The position numbers were made by a program, and so were the translations under genes. DNA of 64,000 nt from Lysinibacillus capsici (lineage in GTDB: Bacteria; Bacillota; Bacilli; Bacillales_A; Planococcaceae). Shown here piece by piece: positions 1-8,763 of the stretch; the stretch's first letter is position 1, and every line of letters begins with the position of its first letter. The stretch spans positions 62,001 through 126,000 of the forward strand of contig NZ_PXXX01000007.1 in the NCBI RefSeq assembly GCF_003367505.1, written 5' to 3'. A model generated the notes under the pieces. It saw only the letters and a program-made list of their open reading frames with translations. It had not been told where the DNA came from and searched no databases.

Positions 1-343
1 GGAAGGCAAAATTCATGACCATACCAAAAAATGCAGCATATGTCGTTAAGCACCCCAGAATTAATCCTAGCCCTACTAAAAATTCTCCCCAAGGCACAAG
101 AATATTAATTAGCTCAGCATTTGGCAAAGCAAATGATTCAATAAACTTTACATACAGTGGGTAGGCGAGCTCTTCTCCACTTGTCACTGGATTTGCAATA
201 GCATTGGCTAAAAAGCCAGATGCATCAAAGCCATTAAACAATTTTCCCCAACCTGCTGTAAGCCAATGCCAGCCTAAATAAACACGAATAACTGTTAAAA
301 TACTTGCAACAATATTATTCTCTCTTAATAATTGGTTAAACAT
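1..343 (-). CDS. DoxX family membrane protein, 3' end cut by window edge
   Basis: Reading the minus strand from the ATG at 343 gives 114 codons open to the window edge, so the C-terminus is missing. The start MFNQLLRENNIVASILTVIR leads into a first membrane segment, followed by the GWHWLTAGWGKL motif and a loop, then a hydrophobic stretch with PWGEFLVGLGLILG. This is the pattern of DoxX-type small four-helix membrane proteins such as Bacillus YfiD/CatD, some of which associate with oxidoreductases. An AGAAGGGTG ribosome site precedes the ATG. No substrate or partner can be read from the sequence. It occupies the place where pnp is expected after rpsO. Confidence 0.75.
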   Translation of the reverse strand, partial: MFNQLLRENNIVASILTVIRVYLGWHWLTAGWGKLFNGFDASGFLANAIANPVTSGEELAYPLYVKFIESFALPNAELINILVPWGEFLVGLGLILGCLTTYAAFFGMVMNFAF

Positions 344-724
344 CCTACTCACCCTTCTAAATGATTTAGTTTACATTTCACCAACTATTAACATAGAAAG
401 TTTTCTAACCCATAGCCATCGTTTACTAGTATTCAATGATAGCATTTAGATTGTATGATTGACGCTTATGTACCAATTTTGAGCCTCTATCCTATAATTT
501 GCTGGATTGTATTTCATGAAATATAATAGCAATCTAGCCTTCAATTTATCTACTTCAATTACACTTGCAAATGATGAACGCAATGACTATAAATGGGCTG
601 TGAAATGTGATTAGAATATATCACCCTTTTATCAAGTATCAAATCATTTTTATCTATCGTTCATCGTAGTGTAAAAAAGTTATGGCTTATTGTTGAACAA
701 AATTAACAAGATTATCTCAAAAAA
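344..724. other. Non-coding gap between DoxX gene and rpsO terminator
   Basis: About 380 AT-rich bases with no open frame above 25 codons that carries a ribosome site. It should contain the promoter of the DoxX-family gene, but I could not pick a convincing -35/-10 pair. A short inverted repeat (AGAAA-GT-TTTCT, about 395-406) lies 50 bases before that gene. Nothing else is recognised. Confidence 0.5.
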
Positions 725-758
725 AGACTGTAGACAAACATCAGTTTGTCTACAGTCT
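725..758 (-). terminator. Intrinsic terminator of rpsO
   Basis: A perfect 15-bp inverted repeat with a 4-base loop (AGACTGTAGACAAAC / GTTTGTCTACAGTCT) is followed on the minus strand by seven T residues. It lies 26 bases after the rpsO stop and is a textbook Rho-independent terminator. Confidence 0.93.
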
Positions 759-783
759 AATATAGGATTACTTTTGCTATTAA

Positions 784-1053
784 TTAGCGACGTAAGCCTA
801 AACGGTTGATTAATTCACGGTAACGTTGTACGTCTGTTTCACGAAGGTATTTTAATAAGTGACGACGACGACCTACCATTTTAAGAAGACCACGCTCAGA
901 GTGGAAATCTTTTTTGTGAGTACGTAAGTGAGTATTTAGAGCATTGATTTCCTCTGTTAATACTGCAACTTGTACTTCTGGTGAACCAGTGTCACTTTCG
1001 TGAGTACGGTACTCAGCGATAATTTCGTTTTTACGTTCTTTTGTAATAGCCAT
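784..1053 (-). CDS. rpsO: 30S ribosomal protein S15
   Basis: An 89-residue protein, the usual S15 length. It carries the family signature: the [16 protein letters not shown] segment near residues 21-36, then the [22 protein letters not shown] basic region near 46-67. S15 is a primary binder of 16S rRNA that organises the central domain of the small subunit. An AGGAGG ribosome site sits before the ATG. The gene has its own promoter (1153-1181) and terminator (725-758), so it is probably monocistronic. The leader of about 90 bases could hold an S15 autoregulatory site, as known in Bacillaceae, but I cannot assign the fold. Confidence 0.97.
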   Translation of the reverse strand: MAITKERKNEIIAEYRTHESDTGSPEVQVAVLTEEINALNTHLRTHKKDFHSERGLLKMVGRRRHLLKYLRETDVQRYRELINRLGLRR

Positions 1054-1152
1054 TTGTATGGACCTCCTAAATTATAATTAATCCCCATTAGCACAGTAAA
1101 CGTTGGAGTCATCGATATACCGAGCTAAGGTTAAGCATTTATGCACTTATGA

Positions 1153-1181
1153 ATATTACCATAAATCACATAGTCAAGCAA
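1153..1181 (-). promoter_or_regulatory. Sigma-A-type promoter for rpsO
   Basis: On the minus strand TTGCTT (1181-1176) and TAATAT (1158-1153) are separated by exactly 17 bases. The start point would fall near 1146, giving a leader of about 90 bases before the rpsO ATG. Confidence 0.7.
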
Positions 1182-1227
1182 GTAAAACGTCGACTTGGCT
1201 AATGTGACTACAGTAATGAAGTACTTC

Positions 1228-2175
1228 TTATAGCTGGTTAAAGTAACGTATTGCTTCTTGTTTATCCTTTTCAATTTGTGTTTTCAAGGCCTCAATACCA
1301 TCGAATTTCCGTTCACTTCGTATACGTTTATACCATGCCACATGTACTTCTTCACCGTAGATATTTTTATCAAAGTTTAAAATATGGACTTCAATCGATA
1401 ATTGCTTATCATTTGGATCTTTGAAAGTTGGCTTATAGCCCACGTTGCAAACACCATCATACCAGTTATTTTGTACAAGCAGACGAACAGCATAAACACC
1501 ACTAGCTGGAATAAACGTTCCTTCTAATGCTTGGACATTTGCAGTAGGGAAACCAATAGTACGACCACGTTTATCACCATGGACAACAATCCCATTGATT
1601 TCAAACGGTCTCCCTAATAAAACTGTTGCTTCTTCCATATCGCCTTCTTGTAATAGCTTGCGTATACGGGTAGAGCTGATTTTCTCAACATCATCTGTTT
1701 TCTTCTCAACAATTGTAACGCCATAATCACCATTACTTAATAAACGCATATCTTCCATTGTTCCCTTACCAAATGCTCCAAACGAATAATCGAAGCCAGC
1801 TGTCACATGCTGAATATTTAATCCACGGATAAATGTATCAATAAATGCCGCTGGTGAAAGTTTGGCAAAATCTGAAGTGAAGTGGACAACGAATACCGTA
1901 TCCACACCCTGTTCTTCAAACAGCTGTAATTTCTGTTGTAAGAGTGTAATATAAAAAACCTTTTCGTTACGTCCACCAAGGACTAATGAAGGATGTGGAT
2001 CGAATGTCATCACTGCAGTTGGAATTTGTCGCTTGTTGCCCTCTTCCTTAGCTGCCTTGATAACTGCTTGATGCCCTCTATGTACACCATCGAAAAAGCC
2101 AAGAGCTAATGAATACGGCTGCATGCTTTCTCGTTGCTGTAATTGATGTGGGTATTTTAAATGAATGACCTCCAT
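1228..2175 (-). CDS. ribF: Bifunctional riboflavin kinase / FMN adenylyltransferase
   Basis: A 315-residue RibC/RibF-type enzyme that phosphorylates riboflavin to FMN and adenylates FMN to FAD. The N-terminal nucleotidyltransferase half shows ALGFFDGVHRGHQ near residue 25 (the HxGH-like site) and ISSTRIRKLL near 167. The C-terminal kinase half has GRTIGFPTAN near 204, with the PTAN motif that binds Mg-ATP, and GVYAVR. An AGGAGG site lies 8 bases before the ATG and overlaps the end of truB, so the two genes are co-transcribed, as in B. subtilis. I see no FMN riboswitch in front of it, as expected for a housekeeping RibCF. Confidence 0.96.
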   Translation of the reverse strand: MEVIHLKYPHQLQQRESMQPYSLALGFFDGVHRGHQAVIKAAKEEGNKRQIPTAVMTFDPHPSLVLGGRNEKVFYITLLQQKLQLFEEQGVDTVFVVHFTSDFAKLSPAAFIDTFIRGLNIQHVTAGFDYSFGAFGKGTMEDMRLLSNGDYGVTIVEKKTDDVEKISSTRIRKLLQEGDMEEATVLLGRPFEINGIVVHGDKRGRTIGFPTANVQALEGTFIPASGVYAVRLLVQNNWYDGVCNVGYKPTFKDPNDKQLSIEVHILNFDKNIYGEEVHVAWYKRIRSERKFDGIEALKTQIEKDKQEAIRYFNQL

Positions 2176-2187
2176 TGAAAAATCCTC

Positions 2188-3099
2188 CTACTCTATCGTC
2201 GGAAACATCTTATGTGGCTTCATCAAACCATCCTTTGTTGGGTGAGCTTGATAAACCGCAACTGCCTTTCCATTGATTCCATACACAATTTTATCATGAC
2301 TATTTAATAATGCATCTGCTGGAAGCACTTGTCCATTGAAAATTTCTTTTTCATTGGCATTCGTAATTTCAATATATGGATAGTCTGCTAATGCATACTC
2401 GACAGGTAAAATGCAGGAAGCTACTTGCTCAGTCTCCATTAGCTCAGCAACCTGTGCTAACGTAAAACAATTATCCTGTGTAAAAGTACCAGAAGCAGTA
2501 CGTACAAGCTCCTTCATATGTGCTGGATAGCCAAGAGCCTCACCAATTTGCACAGCTAGTGTTCGAATATATGTCCCTTTACTACAAGCGATACGTACTG
2601 GAAATGTGATTTCTTGTCCCTCATAATGTGCTAGCTCATCAAGTAGCTCTAAATTATAAATTGTTACTTGGCGAGTTGGTCTTTCAACACTTTCACCTTT
2701 TCGCGCATATTCATAGAGGCGCTTCCCATTAACTTTTACTGCTGAAAACATGGGTGGTGTTTGTTCAATAACTCCAGTCAATGAAGCTAAAACCTCTAAC
2801 AACTGCTCACGAGAAAATTTTTTTATCGTAAGATCTTCTTCAACGGTTTCACCTTCTGCATCCTCGGTTGTCGTGGTACGACCGATTGAAATGATTGCTT
2901 CATAGGTTTTCCCTGCGTCAGTTAAATATTCTGCTATTCGAGTTGCTTGGCCAATACAAATTGGTAGTACGCCCTCAACACCTGGATCCAGTGTACCTGT
3001 ATGCCCAACTTTTTTTGTCCGCAAAATTTTGCGTAATTTAAAGACACAATCATGGCTTGTCATGCCTCTTTCTTTCCAAAGCGGTAAAATACCGTTCAT
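2188..3099 (-). CDS. truB: tRNA pseudouridine(55) synthase
   Basis: This 303-residue enzyme isomerises U55 to pseudouridine in the T-loop of tRNAs. The N-terminal LPLWKERGMTSHDCV and KKVGHTGTLDPGVEGVLPIC are TruB motifs; the Asp in GTLDP (about residue 38) is the catalytic aspartate. Further TruB blocks are QTPPMFSAVKVNGKRLYEYAR and CSKGTYIRTLA. A GGGAGGAG site precedes the ATG. The strong hairpin after rbfA (3167-3214) lies upstream, so truB-ribF depend on read-through or on an unseen promoter between 3100 and 3166. Confidence 0.97.
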   Translation of the reverse strand: MNGILPLWKERGMTSHDCVFKLRKILRTKKVGHTGTLDPGVEGVLPICIGQATRIAEYLTDAGKTYEAIISIGRTTTTEDAEGETVEEDLTIKKFSREQLLEVLASLTGVIEQTPPMFSAVKVNGKRLYEYARKGESVERPTRQVTIYNLELLDELAHYEGQEITFPVRIACSKGTYIRTLAVQIGEALGYPAHMKELVRTASGTFTQDNCFTLAQVAELMETEQVASCILPVEYALADYPYIEITNANEKEIFNGQVLPADALLNSHDKIVYGINGKAVAVYQAHPTKDGLMKPHKMFPTIE

Positions 3100-3166
3100 A
3101 TAGCTCCTCCCAAACTGCTTACTCTATCATTTATTTATTCATTGGCAATATAACTTTTTCCATGAA

Positions 3167-3214
3167 GCTAAAAAGTCTGCCTGCATAAACATGCATGTGG
3201 CAGACTTTTTTAGC
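3167..3214 (-). terminator. Terminator-like hairpin after rbfA
   Basis: GCTAAAAAAGTCTGCC and its complement flank a 16-base interior that itself contains GCAT-AAAC-ATGC. The stem ends in a run of T on the minus strand and starts directly after the rbfA stop. Because truB starts only 68 bases further on, it may act as a partial terminator. Confidence 0.8.
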
Positions 3215-3556
3215 TTATTCTTTGTGTAAATCTCTTAACAATGAATCAATACGGTTCCCATATTCAATCGATGAATCAAATTCAAAGATTAATTCTGGTG
3301 TACGTCGTAAACGAATGCGTGATCCGATTTCAGAGCGAATAAAGCCCGAAGCTTTTACTAAAGCTTTAAGCGTTTCCTCTCGTTCACGTTCGTTGCCTAA
3401 AGATGTAATATAGATTGTCGCTTGCTGTAAATCACCCGTTACTTCAACACCTGTAACAGTCACAAAACCAACACGCGGATCTTTTATTTTACGGCCAAGA
3501 ATATCACCAAGCTCCTTTTTCATTTGCTCGGCAACACGGTTTGAACGTAGAGACAT
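3215..3556 (-). CDS. rbfA: 30S ribosome-binding factor A
   Basis: A 113-residue single-KH-domain protein that helps late 30S maturation and 16S 5'-end processing. Family motifs are visible: [14 protein letters not shown] at the N-terminus, [20 protein letters not shown] near residues 25-44, and the C-terminal [16 protein letters not shown]. It is the third gene after infB (infB-ylxP-rbfA), the classic Bacillus order. A 78-base gap holding an inverted repeat (3583-3626) separates it from ylxP. Confidence 0.96.
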   Translation of the reverse strand: MSLRSNRVAEQMKKELGDILGRKIKDPRVGFVTVTGVEVTGDLQQATIYITSLGNEREREETLKALVKASGFIRSEIGSRIRLRRTPELIFEFDSSIEYGNRIDSLLRDLHKE

Positions 3557-3634
3557 AATTTGTCACCTCTATTTCGATGTACAGATAGTTGTGTGTTCCA
3601 TGCCTTCGTAAGCTAGACAACTATCTACTACTAC

Positions 3635-3913
3635 TTATAAATAATCTCGCCACACATTAAGCTGTTCCCATGACGGATTTGACTCTAAATAGTGGAGCGC
3701 GTGATTAATTTCTCGTTCAGCTGCTTCTTTGGACGAAGAAACAGCAACAAGTGCTAATTTCGTACGCTGCCATACATTTTGATGGTCAATTTCCGCAATA
3801 GAAACGTTAAATTTCTGCTTTGTGCGGGTAATCATACGCTGTAAGACAGCACGCTTTTCCTTTAACGAATGGGCAGTTTGAATGATAAATTCAACCTCTG
3901 CATACACGATCAT
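3635..3913 (-). CDS. ylxP: DUF503 family protein YlxP
   Basis: This 92-residue protein begins [25 protein letters not shown] and contains DHQNVWQRTKLALVAVSS, the DUF503 signature of B. subtilis YlxP. YlxP has been linked to ribosome maturation, but its exact activity is not something I can read here. Its ATG overlaps the infB stop by one base (TAATG), so translation is coupled to IF2. No odd features. Confidence 0.9.
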   Translation of the reverse strand: MIVYAEVEFIIQTAHSLKEKRAVLQRMITRTKQKFNVSIAEIDHQNVWQRTKLALVAVSSSKEAAEREINHALHYLESNPSWEQLNVWRDYL

Positions 3914-6195
3914 TAGGCGCGTTTAACCTCTTCCATAATATAGGCTTCAATAATGTCGCCTTCTTTAATATCATTGAAGTTTGTAATCGTAATACCACAT
4001 TCGTATCCTTTTGCCACTTCTTTTACTTCATCTTTGAAGCGTTTAAGCGTATCTAGCTCACCTTCAAAAATAACGACGTTATCACGGATCACACGTACAC
4101 CTGAATCACGTGTTACCTTTCCTTCTGTTACATATGAACCAGCAATTGTACCAACTTTTGATACTTTAATTGTTTGACGAACTTCTGCTTGACCAATAAT
4201 TTTTTCTTCAAATTCAGGATCAAGCATACCTTTCATTGCTTGTTCAATTTCTTCAATTACTTTATAGATAATGCGGTGTAAGCGAATATCTACACCCTCT
4301 TCTTCTGCTGCACGTTTTGCGTTAACATCCGGACGTACATTAAATCCAATAACGATGGCATTAGAAGCTGCTGCAAGAGAAATATCAGATTCGGTAATAG
4401 CTCCAGCACCTGTATGAATAATTTTCACATTTACGCCTTCCACATCAATTTTCATTAGGGAGGCTGCCATAGCTTCAACAGTACCTTGAACGTCAGCTTT
4501 CACAATTAAGTTGAGCTCTTTCATTTCGCCTTGGCTCATTTGTTCAAATAAGTTATCAAGCGTTACACGTTGTTTTTCTGAACGTTGTGCTTGAATCGCT
4601 GACATTGCTCTTGTTTCTCCAACTTGACGTGCTGTTTTCTCGTCTTCAAAGACAACGAAACGGTCACCTGCTTGAGGTACATCATTTAAACCTGTAATTT
4701 CAACTGGAGTTGATGGGCCAGCTTCTTTTACTCGACGACCTTTGTCATTTACCATCGCACGTACACGACCATACGTATGACCTACAACGATTGGGTCACC
4801 TACTTTTAATGTTCCATCTTGTACTAAAAGCGTAGCAACAGAGCCACGACCTTTATCAAGCTGAGCTTCGATTACTGTTCCAAGTGCTAAACGTTCTGGA
4901 TTTGCTTTAAGCTCGCCTACTTCAGCTACAAGTAAAATCATCTCTAACAATGTATCAATGCCTTCACCTTTTAAAGCTGAAATTGGAACGAAAATTGTAT
5001 CTCCACCCCATGCTTCAGGAACTAAGCCATGTTCTGTTAATTCTTGCATCACACGATCTGGATTTGCCGATGGTTTATCCATTTTATTCACAGCCACAAT
5101 TATTGGTACTTCAGCAGCCTTGGCATGATTGATCGCTTCTACTGTTTGTGGCATAACACCATCATCAGCAGCTACAACTAAAATTGTTAAATCCGTTACT
5201 TTTGCACCACGCGCACGCATTGTTGTGAAAGCCGCATGTCCTGGTGTATCAAGGAATGTAATTTTCTTGTCGCCTTCTGTAACTTGGTATGCACCAATAT
5301 GTTGTGTAATACCACCAGCTTCTCCTGCTGTTACTTTTGTATGGCGAATAGAGTCTAATAAAGTTGTTTTACCATGGTCAACGTGACCCATAATTGTTAC
5401 AACTGGCGGACGTTCTGATAAATCTGCCTCGTTTACTTCTTCTGTTTGCTCGAAGTGTGTTTCTAAATCCGTAATATCTACACGAATTTCTTCTTCCACT
5501 TCTACACCGTAGTCTGCGCAAATTAATTCAATTGCATCCTTATCTAATTCTTGGTTAATTGTTGCCATTACGCCAAGCATGAATAATTTTTTAATGATTT
5601 CAGATGGTTCACGGTGTAATTTTTTTGCTAATTCTGCAACTGATAATGATTCAACAAAAGTAATTTTTTCTGGAAGTTCCTTTTGTTTCACTGGAATTGA
5701 TGGTTGATGCGTTTTTGGATGGCGACGTTTGCCTCCATGAATCCCTGGTTTTGGACGTTGGTTGTAACCACCGCCACCTCTACGATTATTATTGTTATTA
5801 TTATTATTTTGTGTCATATTTCTATTTTGATTACCTTTTGTATTCTTAGATTTTTCGTTAGACGAATTTGAGTTTTGCTGTGCATGTTGCTGATTGTTTA
5901 CTTTTGGCTTAGAAGTAGCAGATTGCTGCCTTTGTCCTTCTTGCTTTTTCACCGAATGCTGTGGTTTTTGCTGGCCATTTGATTGAGGTTTTTGTGCCAT
6001 GTTTTGAGTTGATTGTTTTGCTACATTTTTCTCAGGTGTTGCTTTAAATGTTTGATTTAACTTTGCCACAGCGTCTTTTTCCAACATAGACATATGGTTT
6101 GTTACACTCACATTTAATTTACTTAGTGCTTCAATAACCTCTTTACTCGTTTTATTCACTTGCTTCGCATATTCATGAACTCTGATTTTGGTCAT
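3913..6195 (-). CDS. infB: Translation initiation factor IF-2
   Basis: A 760-residue GTPase that delivers fMet-tRNA to the 30S subunit and drives subunit joining. An IF2_N helix domain (about residues 1-50) is followed by a long Gln/Asn-rich linker with eight consecutive Asn then RRGGGG (about 130-145), and by a second IF2_N domain. The G domain shows GHVDHGKTT (G1), DTPGHAAF (G3) and NKMDKP (G4). Domains II to IV end with [15 protein letters not shown] and [11 protein letters not shown]. It is the core of the nusA-rnpM-ylxQ-infB-ylxP-rbfA operon. The linker is the only unusual part (see findings). Confidence 0.98.
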   Translation of the reverse strand: MTKIRVHEYAKQVNKTSKEVIEALSKLNVSVTNHMSMLEKDAVAKLNQTFKATPEKNVAKQSTQNMAQKPQSNGQQKPQHSVKKQEGQRQQSATSKPKVNNQQHAQQNSNSSNEKSKNTKGNQNRNMTQNNNNNNNNRRGGGGYNQRPKPGIHGGKRRHPKTHQPSIPVKQKELPEKITFVESLSVAELAKKLHREPSEIIKKLFMLGVMATINQELDKDAIELICADYGVEVEEEIRVDITDLETHFEQTEEVNEADLSERPPVVTIMGHVDHGKTTLLDSIRHTKVTAGEAGGITQHIGAYQVTEGDKKITFLDTPGHAAFTTMRARGAKVTDLTILVVAADDGVMPQTVEAINHAKAAEVPIIVAVNKMDKPSANPDRVMQELTEHGLVPEAWGGDTIFVPISALKGEGIDTLLEMILLVAEVGELKANPERLALGTVIEAQLDKGRGSVATLLVQDGTLKVGDPIVVGHTYGRVRAMVNDKGRRVKEAGPSTPVEITGLNDVPQAGDRFVVFEDEKTARQVGETRAMSAIQAQRSEKQRVTLDNLFEQMSQGEMKELNLIVKADVQGTVEAMAASLMKIDVEGVNVKIIHTGAGAITESDISLAAASNAIVIGFNVRPDVNAKRAAEEEGVDIRLHRIIYKVIEEIEQAMKGMLDPEFEEKIIGQAEVRQTIKVSKVGTIAGSYVTEGKVTRDSGVRVIRDNVVIFEGELDTLKRFKDEVKEVAKGYECGITITNFNDIKEGDIIEAYIMEEVKRA

Positions 6196-6209
6196 CTGCT
6201 CACCCCCGA

Positions 6210-6518
6210 TTAGTTTTCGTTGAGTAGACTAGACAATTTACTTGCAAAACCTTTATCGGTAATAGCTAAAGCCACACGGGCCTCCTTACCTGTAGCATGT
6301 CCTAGATCATATCGATCTCCAATTACATGATACTCAACGTTGTAGTACGTGCACTTATCTTGAATTTTTTTACTAGAGTTTTTAGAAGCATCGTTTGCAA
6401 GCAGTACTAGTTTAGCATTGCCATTGCGGACTTCCTTTACTACTAACTCTTCTCCTGAAATCACCTTACGTGCTCTTGCTGCGATTCCAAGCAAATTAAA
6501 TATTGCTTGATTTATCAT
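6210..6518 (-). CDS. ylxQ: L7Ae-family RNA-binding protein YlxQ
   Basis: A 102-residue protein of the L7Ae/L30e/S12e kink-turn-binding family. [22 protein letters not shown] and [20 protein letters not shown] are typical. B. subtilis YlxQ occupies the same place between rnpM and infB and is thought to bind RNA on or near the ribosome. The ATG overlaps the rnpM stop by four bases (ATGA), implying coupling. Partner RNA unknown. Confidence 0.9.
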   Translation of the reverse strand: MINQAIFNLLGIAARARKVISGEELVVKEVRNGNAKLVLLANDASKNSSKKIQDKCTYYNVEYHVIGDRYDLGHATGKEARVALAITDKGFASKLSSLLNEN

Positions 6519-6793
6519 AAAATTGACTCCCTACGAATCAGCAAAATAAGTTCCTCGTATATTTCTTCAGGAATTTTCACATCAAGTTGGTGCCCTAATA
6601 CATTTTTCTTACGCGCGAGGTCAACTGCCTGCTCTGATTTAGAGACATAGGCACCACGCCCAGGCTTTTTCCCGGAGACATCTACACTTACTTCGCCCTC
6701 TTTCGAACGAACAACACGTATCATCTCTTTCTTTGGTAGCATTTCTCCAGTTGCTACACATTTACGAAGAGGTACTTTTTTGTTTACAGCCAT
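6515..6793 (-). CDS. rnpM: YlxR family RNase P modulator
   Basis: This 92-residue YlxR/DUF448 protein contains KVPLRKCVATGEMLPKKEMIRVVR and GRGAYVS, the conserved RNA-binding face. B. subtilis YlxR has been reported to bind RNase P RNA and is named RnpM. I chose the ATG at 6793 (MAVNKKVPLRK) because AGAGAGGA lies 12 bases upstream; an in-frame ATG at 6805 touches that site, and an ORF extended to 6838 has no ribosome site. A strong hairpin in the gap to nusA precedes it. Confidence 0.9.
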   Translation of the reverse strand: MAVNKKVPLRKCVATGEMLPKKEMIRVVRSKEGEVSVDVSGKKPGRGAYVSKSEQAVDLARKKNVLGHQLDVKIPEEIYEELILLIRRESIL

Positions 6794-6833
6794 AAGAATC
6801 ACCATTCCTCTCTGAAGCTTGTCGTAAGAGGTG

Positions 6834-6912
6834 GACAAGTCATGCTCTACTTGACGCTCTGACAGTATTCAGTCGGCGTAGGGGGCCCACTGAATACTGT
6901 CAGCTACTTGTC
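6834..6912 (-). other. Strong hairpin between nusA and rnpM
   Basis: A perfect 15-bp inverted repeat (6859-6873 and 6889-6903, arm CTGACAGTATTCAGT) encloses a 15-base GC-rich loop. Outside it, GACAAGT (6834-6840) and ACTTGTC (6906-6912) form a second 7-base pair of arms. No T-run follows, so it does not look like a terminator. It could be an RNase processing or mRNA-stability site within the nusA operon. Confidence 0.8.
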
Positions 6913-6928
6913 ACACGGGCTTTCTTAC

Positions 6929-8068
6929 TTATTCTTCGTCGTCTTGATATAAGTCAACTGCTACATCATCAAAATCACTTTCTTCATCATGAGCAGGGAT
7001 GAAAGTGCTTGTAGCCGAAGGATAAATACCTAATTCACGAGCATCAGTCTCACTCTTAATATCAATTTTCCAGCCAGTAAGCTTCGCTGCTAGACGAGCA
7101 TTTTGCCCACGTTTACCGATAGCTAGAGATAATTGATAGTCTGGTACAACGACTGTTGTCGACTTTTCTTCTTCATTCACTTGTACATCTAATACTTTTG
7201 ATGGGCTTAATGCATTAGCTACAAATACAACTGGGTCTTCAGACCATTCTACGATATCAATTTTTTCACCATTTAGTTCATTGACAATTGTTTGTACACG
7301 AGCTCCCTTTGCCCCAACACATGAACCAACTGGATCCACTTCCTCATTATGAGCGAAAACAGAAATTTTAGAGCGATCTCCAGCTTCACGTGCAATTGAT
7401 TTAATCTCTACAATACCCTCATAAATTTCAGGTACTTCCATCTCAAATAATCGACGTAATAAACCAGGATGTGTACGAGACACAATCACTTGAGGTCCAC
7501 GAGTTGTACGTTCCACTTTTGTAATATACACTTTAATACGATCATGTGGATGATAAGATTCACCTTGGATTTGTTCATTAACAGGCAATGCTGCTTCTAC
7601 TTTCCCTAAACCTACATAGATATTACGAGCATCTAAACGTTCAACAACGCCAGTTACGATATCATCTTCACGGTCTACGTACTGCTCATAAATTAAACCT
7701 CGTTCCGCTTCACGTACGCGTTGTGTAACTACTTGCTTTGCTGTTTGTGCAGCAATGCGTCCAAAGTTACGTGGTGTTACTTCCTGCTCCACGATATCCT
7801 CTAGCTGATAGGCTGGATTAATGACTTTTGCATCTTCTAAAGAAATTTGCAAACGATCATCTTCTACCTCTTCCACAACATCTTTACGTGAAAATACACG
7901 AATTGAGCCCTTATCTAAATTTAAGTCTACTCGAACATTTTGTGCTTGGTTAAAGTTGCGTTTGTAAGCTGTAACTAATGCCGCTTCAATGGCTTCGATT
8001 AACACATCTCTTGAAATTCCTTTTTGTTCTTCTAGCGCATTCAGCGCATCTAACAAATCACTACTCAT
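6929..8068 (-). CDS. nusA: Transcription termination/antitermination factor NusA
   Basis: This 379-residue RNA polymerase accessory factor enhances pausing and intrinsic termination. The N-terminal polymerase-binding domain (about 1-125) is followed by an S1 domain ([20 protein letters not shown], about 135-200) and two KH domains, seen as [15 protein letters not shown] and the second-[22 protein letters not shown]. The short acidic C-terminal tail is typical of Firmicutes, which lack the E. coli AR repeats. It follows rimP by 24 bases. The leader before rimP has a hairpin that could serve NusA autoregulation (see findings). Confidence 0.98.
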   Translation of the reverse strand: MSSDLLDALNALEEQKGISRDVLIEAIEAALVTAYKRNFNQAQNVRVDLNLDKGSIRVFSRKDVVEEVEDDRLQISLEDAKVINPAYQLEDIVEQEVTPRNFGRIAAQTAKQVVTQRVREAERGLIYEQYVDREDDIVTGVVERLDARNIYVGLGKVEAALPVNEQIQGESYHPHDRIKVYITKVERTTRGPQVIVSRTHPGLLRRLFEMEVPEIYEGIVEIKSIAREAGDRSKISVFAHNEEVDPVGSCVGAKGARVQTIVNELNGEKIDIVEWSEDPVVFVANALSPSKVLDVQVNEEEKSTTVVVPDYQLSLAIGKRGQNARLAAKLTGWKIDIKSETDARELGIYPSATSTFIPAHDEESDFDDVAVDLYQDDEE

Positions 8069-8092
8069 TTTGTTTTCACTCCTAAATATGCT

Positions 8093-8569
8093 TTATGCAG
8101 AAAAATCGATGGCAAGTCGTGCCAATGCGATTTTTTCTTGTTCAATTGTTACTGTTATTTTACGTGTTTTAATACGCACTTCCATCACTAATGTATGTTC
8201 ATCGTATGACGTTAAGTAGCCTTGGAATTCCTTCATGTCCTTGATGGGCTCATAGGTTTTTACATAAATAAACTTGCCAACTGCTTTGACAAAATCCGTA
8301 TCTTTTTTTAATGGACGTTCCGCTCCAGGCGAAGAAACTTCTAAATAATAGTTTTGTGTAATTGGATCTTTTTCATCCAATAACAAGCTTAGTCGTTCAC
8401 TCACTTGAGCACATTGATCTATGTCAATTCCACCCTCAGGTGTATCAACATAGACACGTAAAAACCAGTTTCGTCCTTCTTTTACGAACTCAATATCCAC
8501 TAGCTCAAGATTTAACTCATCCACAATTGGTTTAGCGAGCTCTTCAATTAAAGATGGTACTTTGCTCAT
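8093..8569 (-). CDS. rimP: Ribosome maturation factor RimP
   Basis: A 158-residue RimP needed for 30S maturation. LVDIEFVKEGRNWFLRVYVD, GGIDIDQCAQVSERLS and YYLEVSSPGAERPL are the diagnostic blocks of the N-terminal domain; the C-terminal SH3-like domain carries KMEVRIKTRKITV-like basic strands. AGGAGG precedes the ATG. It is the first gene of the nusA-infB operon, under the promoter at 8680-8708. Confidence 0.96.
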   Translation of the reverse strand: MSKVPSLIEELAKPIVDELNLELVDIEFVKEGRNWFLRVYVDTPEGGIDIDQCAQVSERLSLLLDEKDPITQNYYLEVSSPGAERPLKKDTDFVKAVGKFIYVKTYEPIKDMKEFQGYLTSYDEHTLVMEVRIKTRKITVTIEQEKIALARLAIDFSA

Positions 8570-8654
8570 TATTTCCTCCTGTATTTATCAAATTCTAGCG
8601 TATGAATTGTTCATCACTATCAGGTTAACGCAGTAATGAACCATAATAAAACAG

Positions 8655-8683
8655 AAATTCCACCAGTTGCTTTGGTGAAATTT
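8655..8683 (-). promoter_or_regulatory. Attenuator-like leader hairpin of rimP-nusA
   Basis: An 11-bp inverted repeat with one mismatch (arms AAATTTCACCA / TGGTGGAATTT on the minus strand) overlaps the -10 box and predicted start point. A transcript beginning near 8673 would keep at least CACCA pairing to TGGTG, then run into a T-rich stretch (TTTCTGTTTTATT). That is a weak terminator shape, the kind that can depend on NusA. Confidence 0.45.
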
Positions 8684-8708
8684 TACGGTCTTACCTGCTG
8701 TTAGTCAA
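8680..8708 (-). promoter_or_regulatory. Sigma-A-type promoter for rimP-nusA-infB operon
   Basis: TTGACT (8708-8703) and TAAAAT (8685-8680) on the minus strand are spaced by exactly 17 bases. It lies just after the polC terminator and 111 bases before rimP. Confidence 0.8.
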
Positions 8709-8736
8709 AATTTGTTTTGCTACGGTTAAACAACAG

Positions 8737-8763
8737 AAAAGAGCGGGTATGCCCCACTCTTTT
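8737..8763 (-). terminator. Terminator of polC
   Basis: AAAAGAGTGGGG and CCCGCTCTTTT pair around CATA on the minus strand, followed by TTTTCTGTTGTTT. It sits 140 bases after the polC stop and just before the rimP promoter, cleanly dividing two transcription units. Confidence 0.75.

Noticed and set aside
1217-1226. GAAGTACTTC palindrome after ribF as a terminator
   Set aside because: Only 10 bases, no loop and no T-run.
3100-3166. FMN riboswitch controlling ribF
   Set aside because: The region before truB-ribF is too short and has none of the conserved RFN blocks; RibCF-type ribF usually lacks one.
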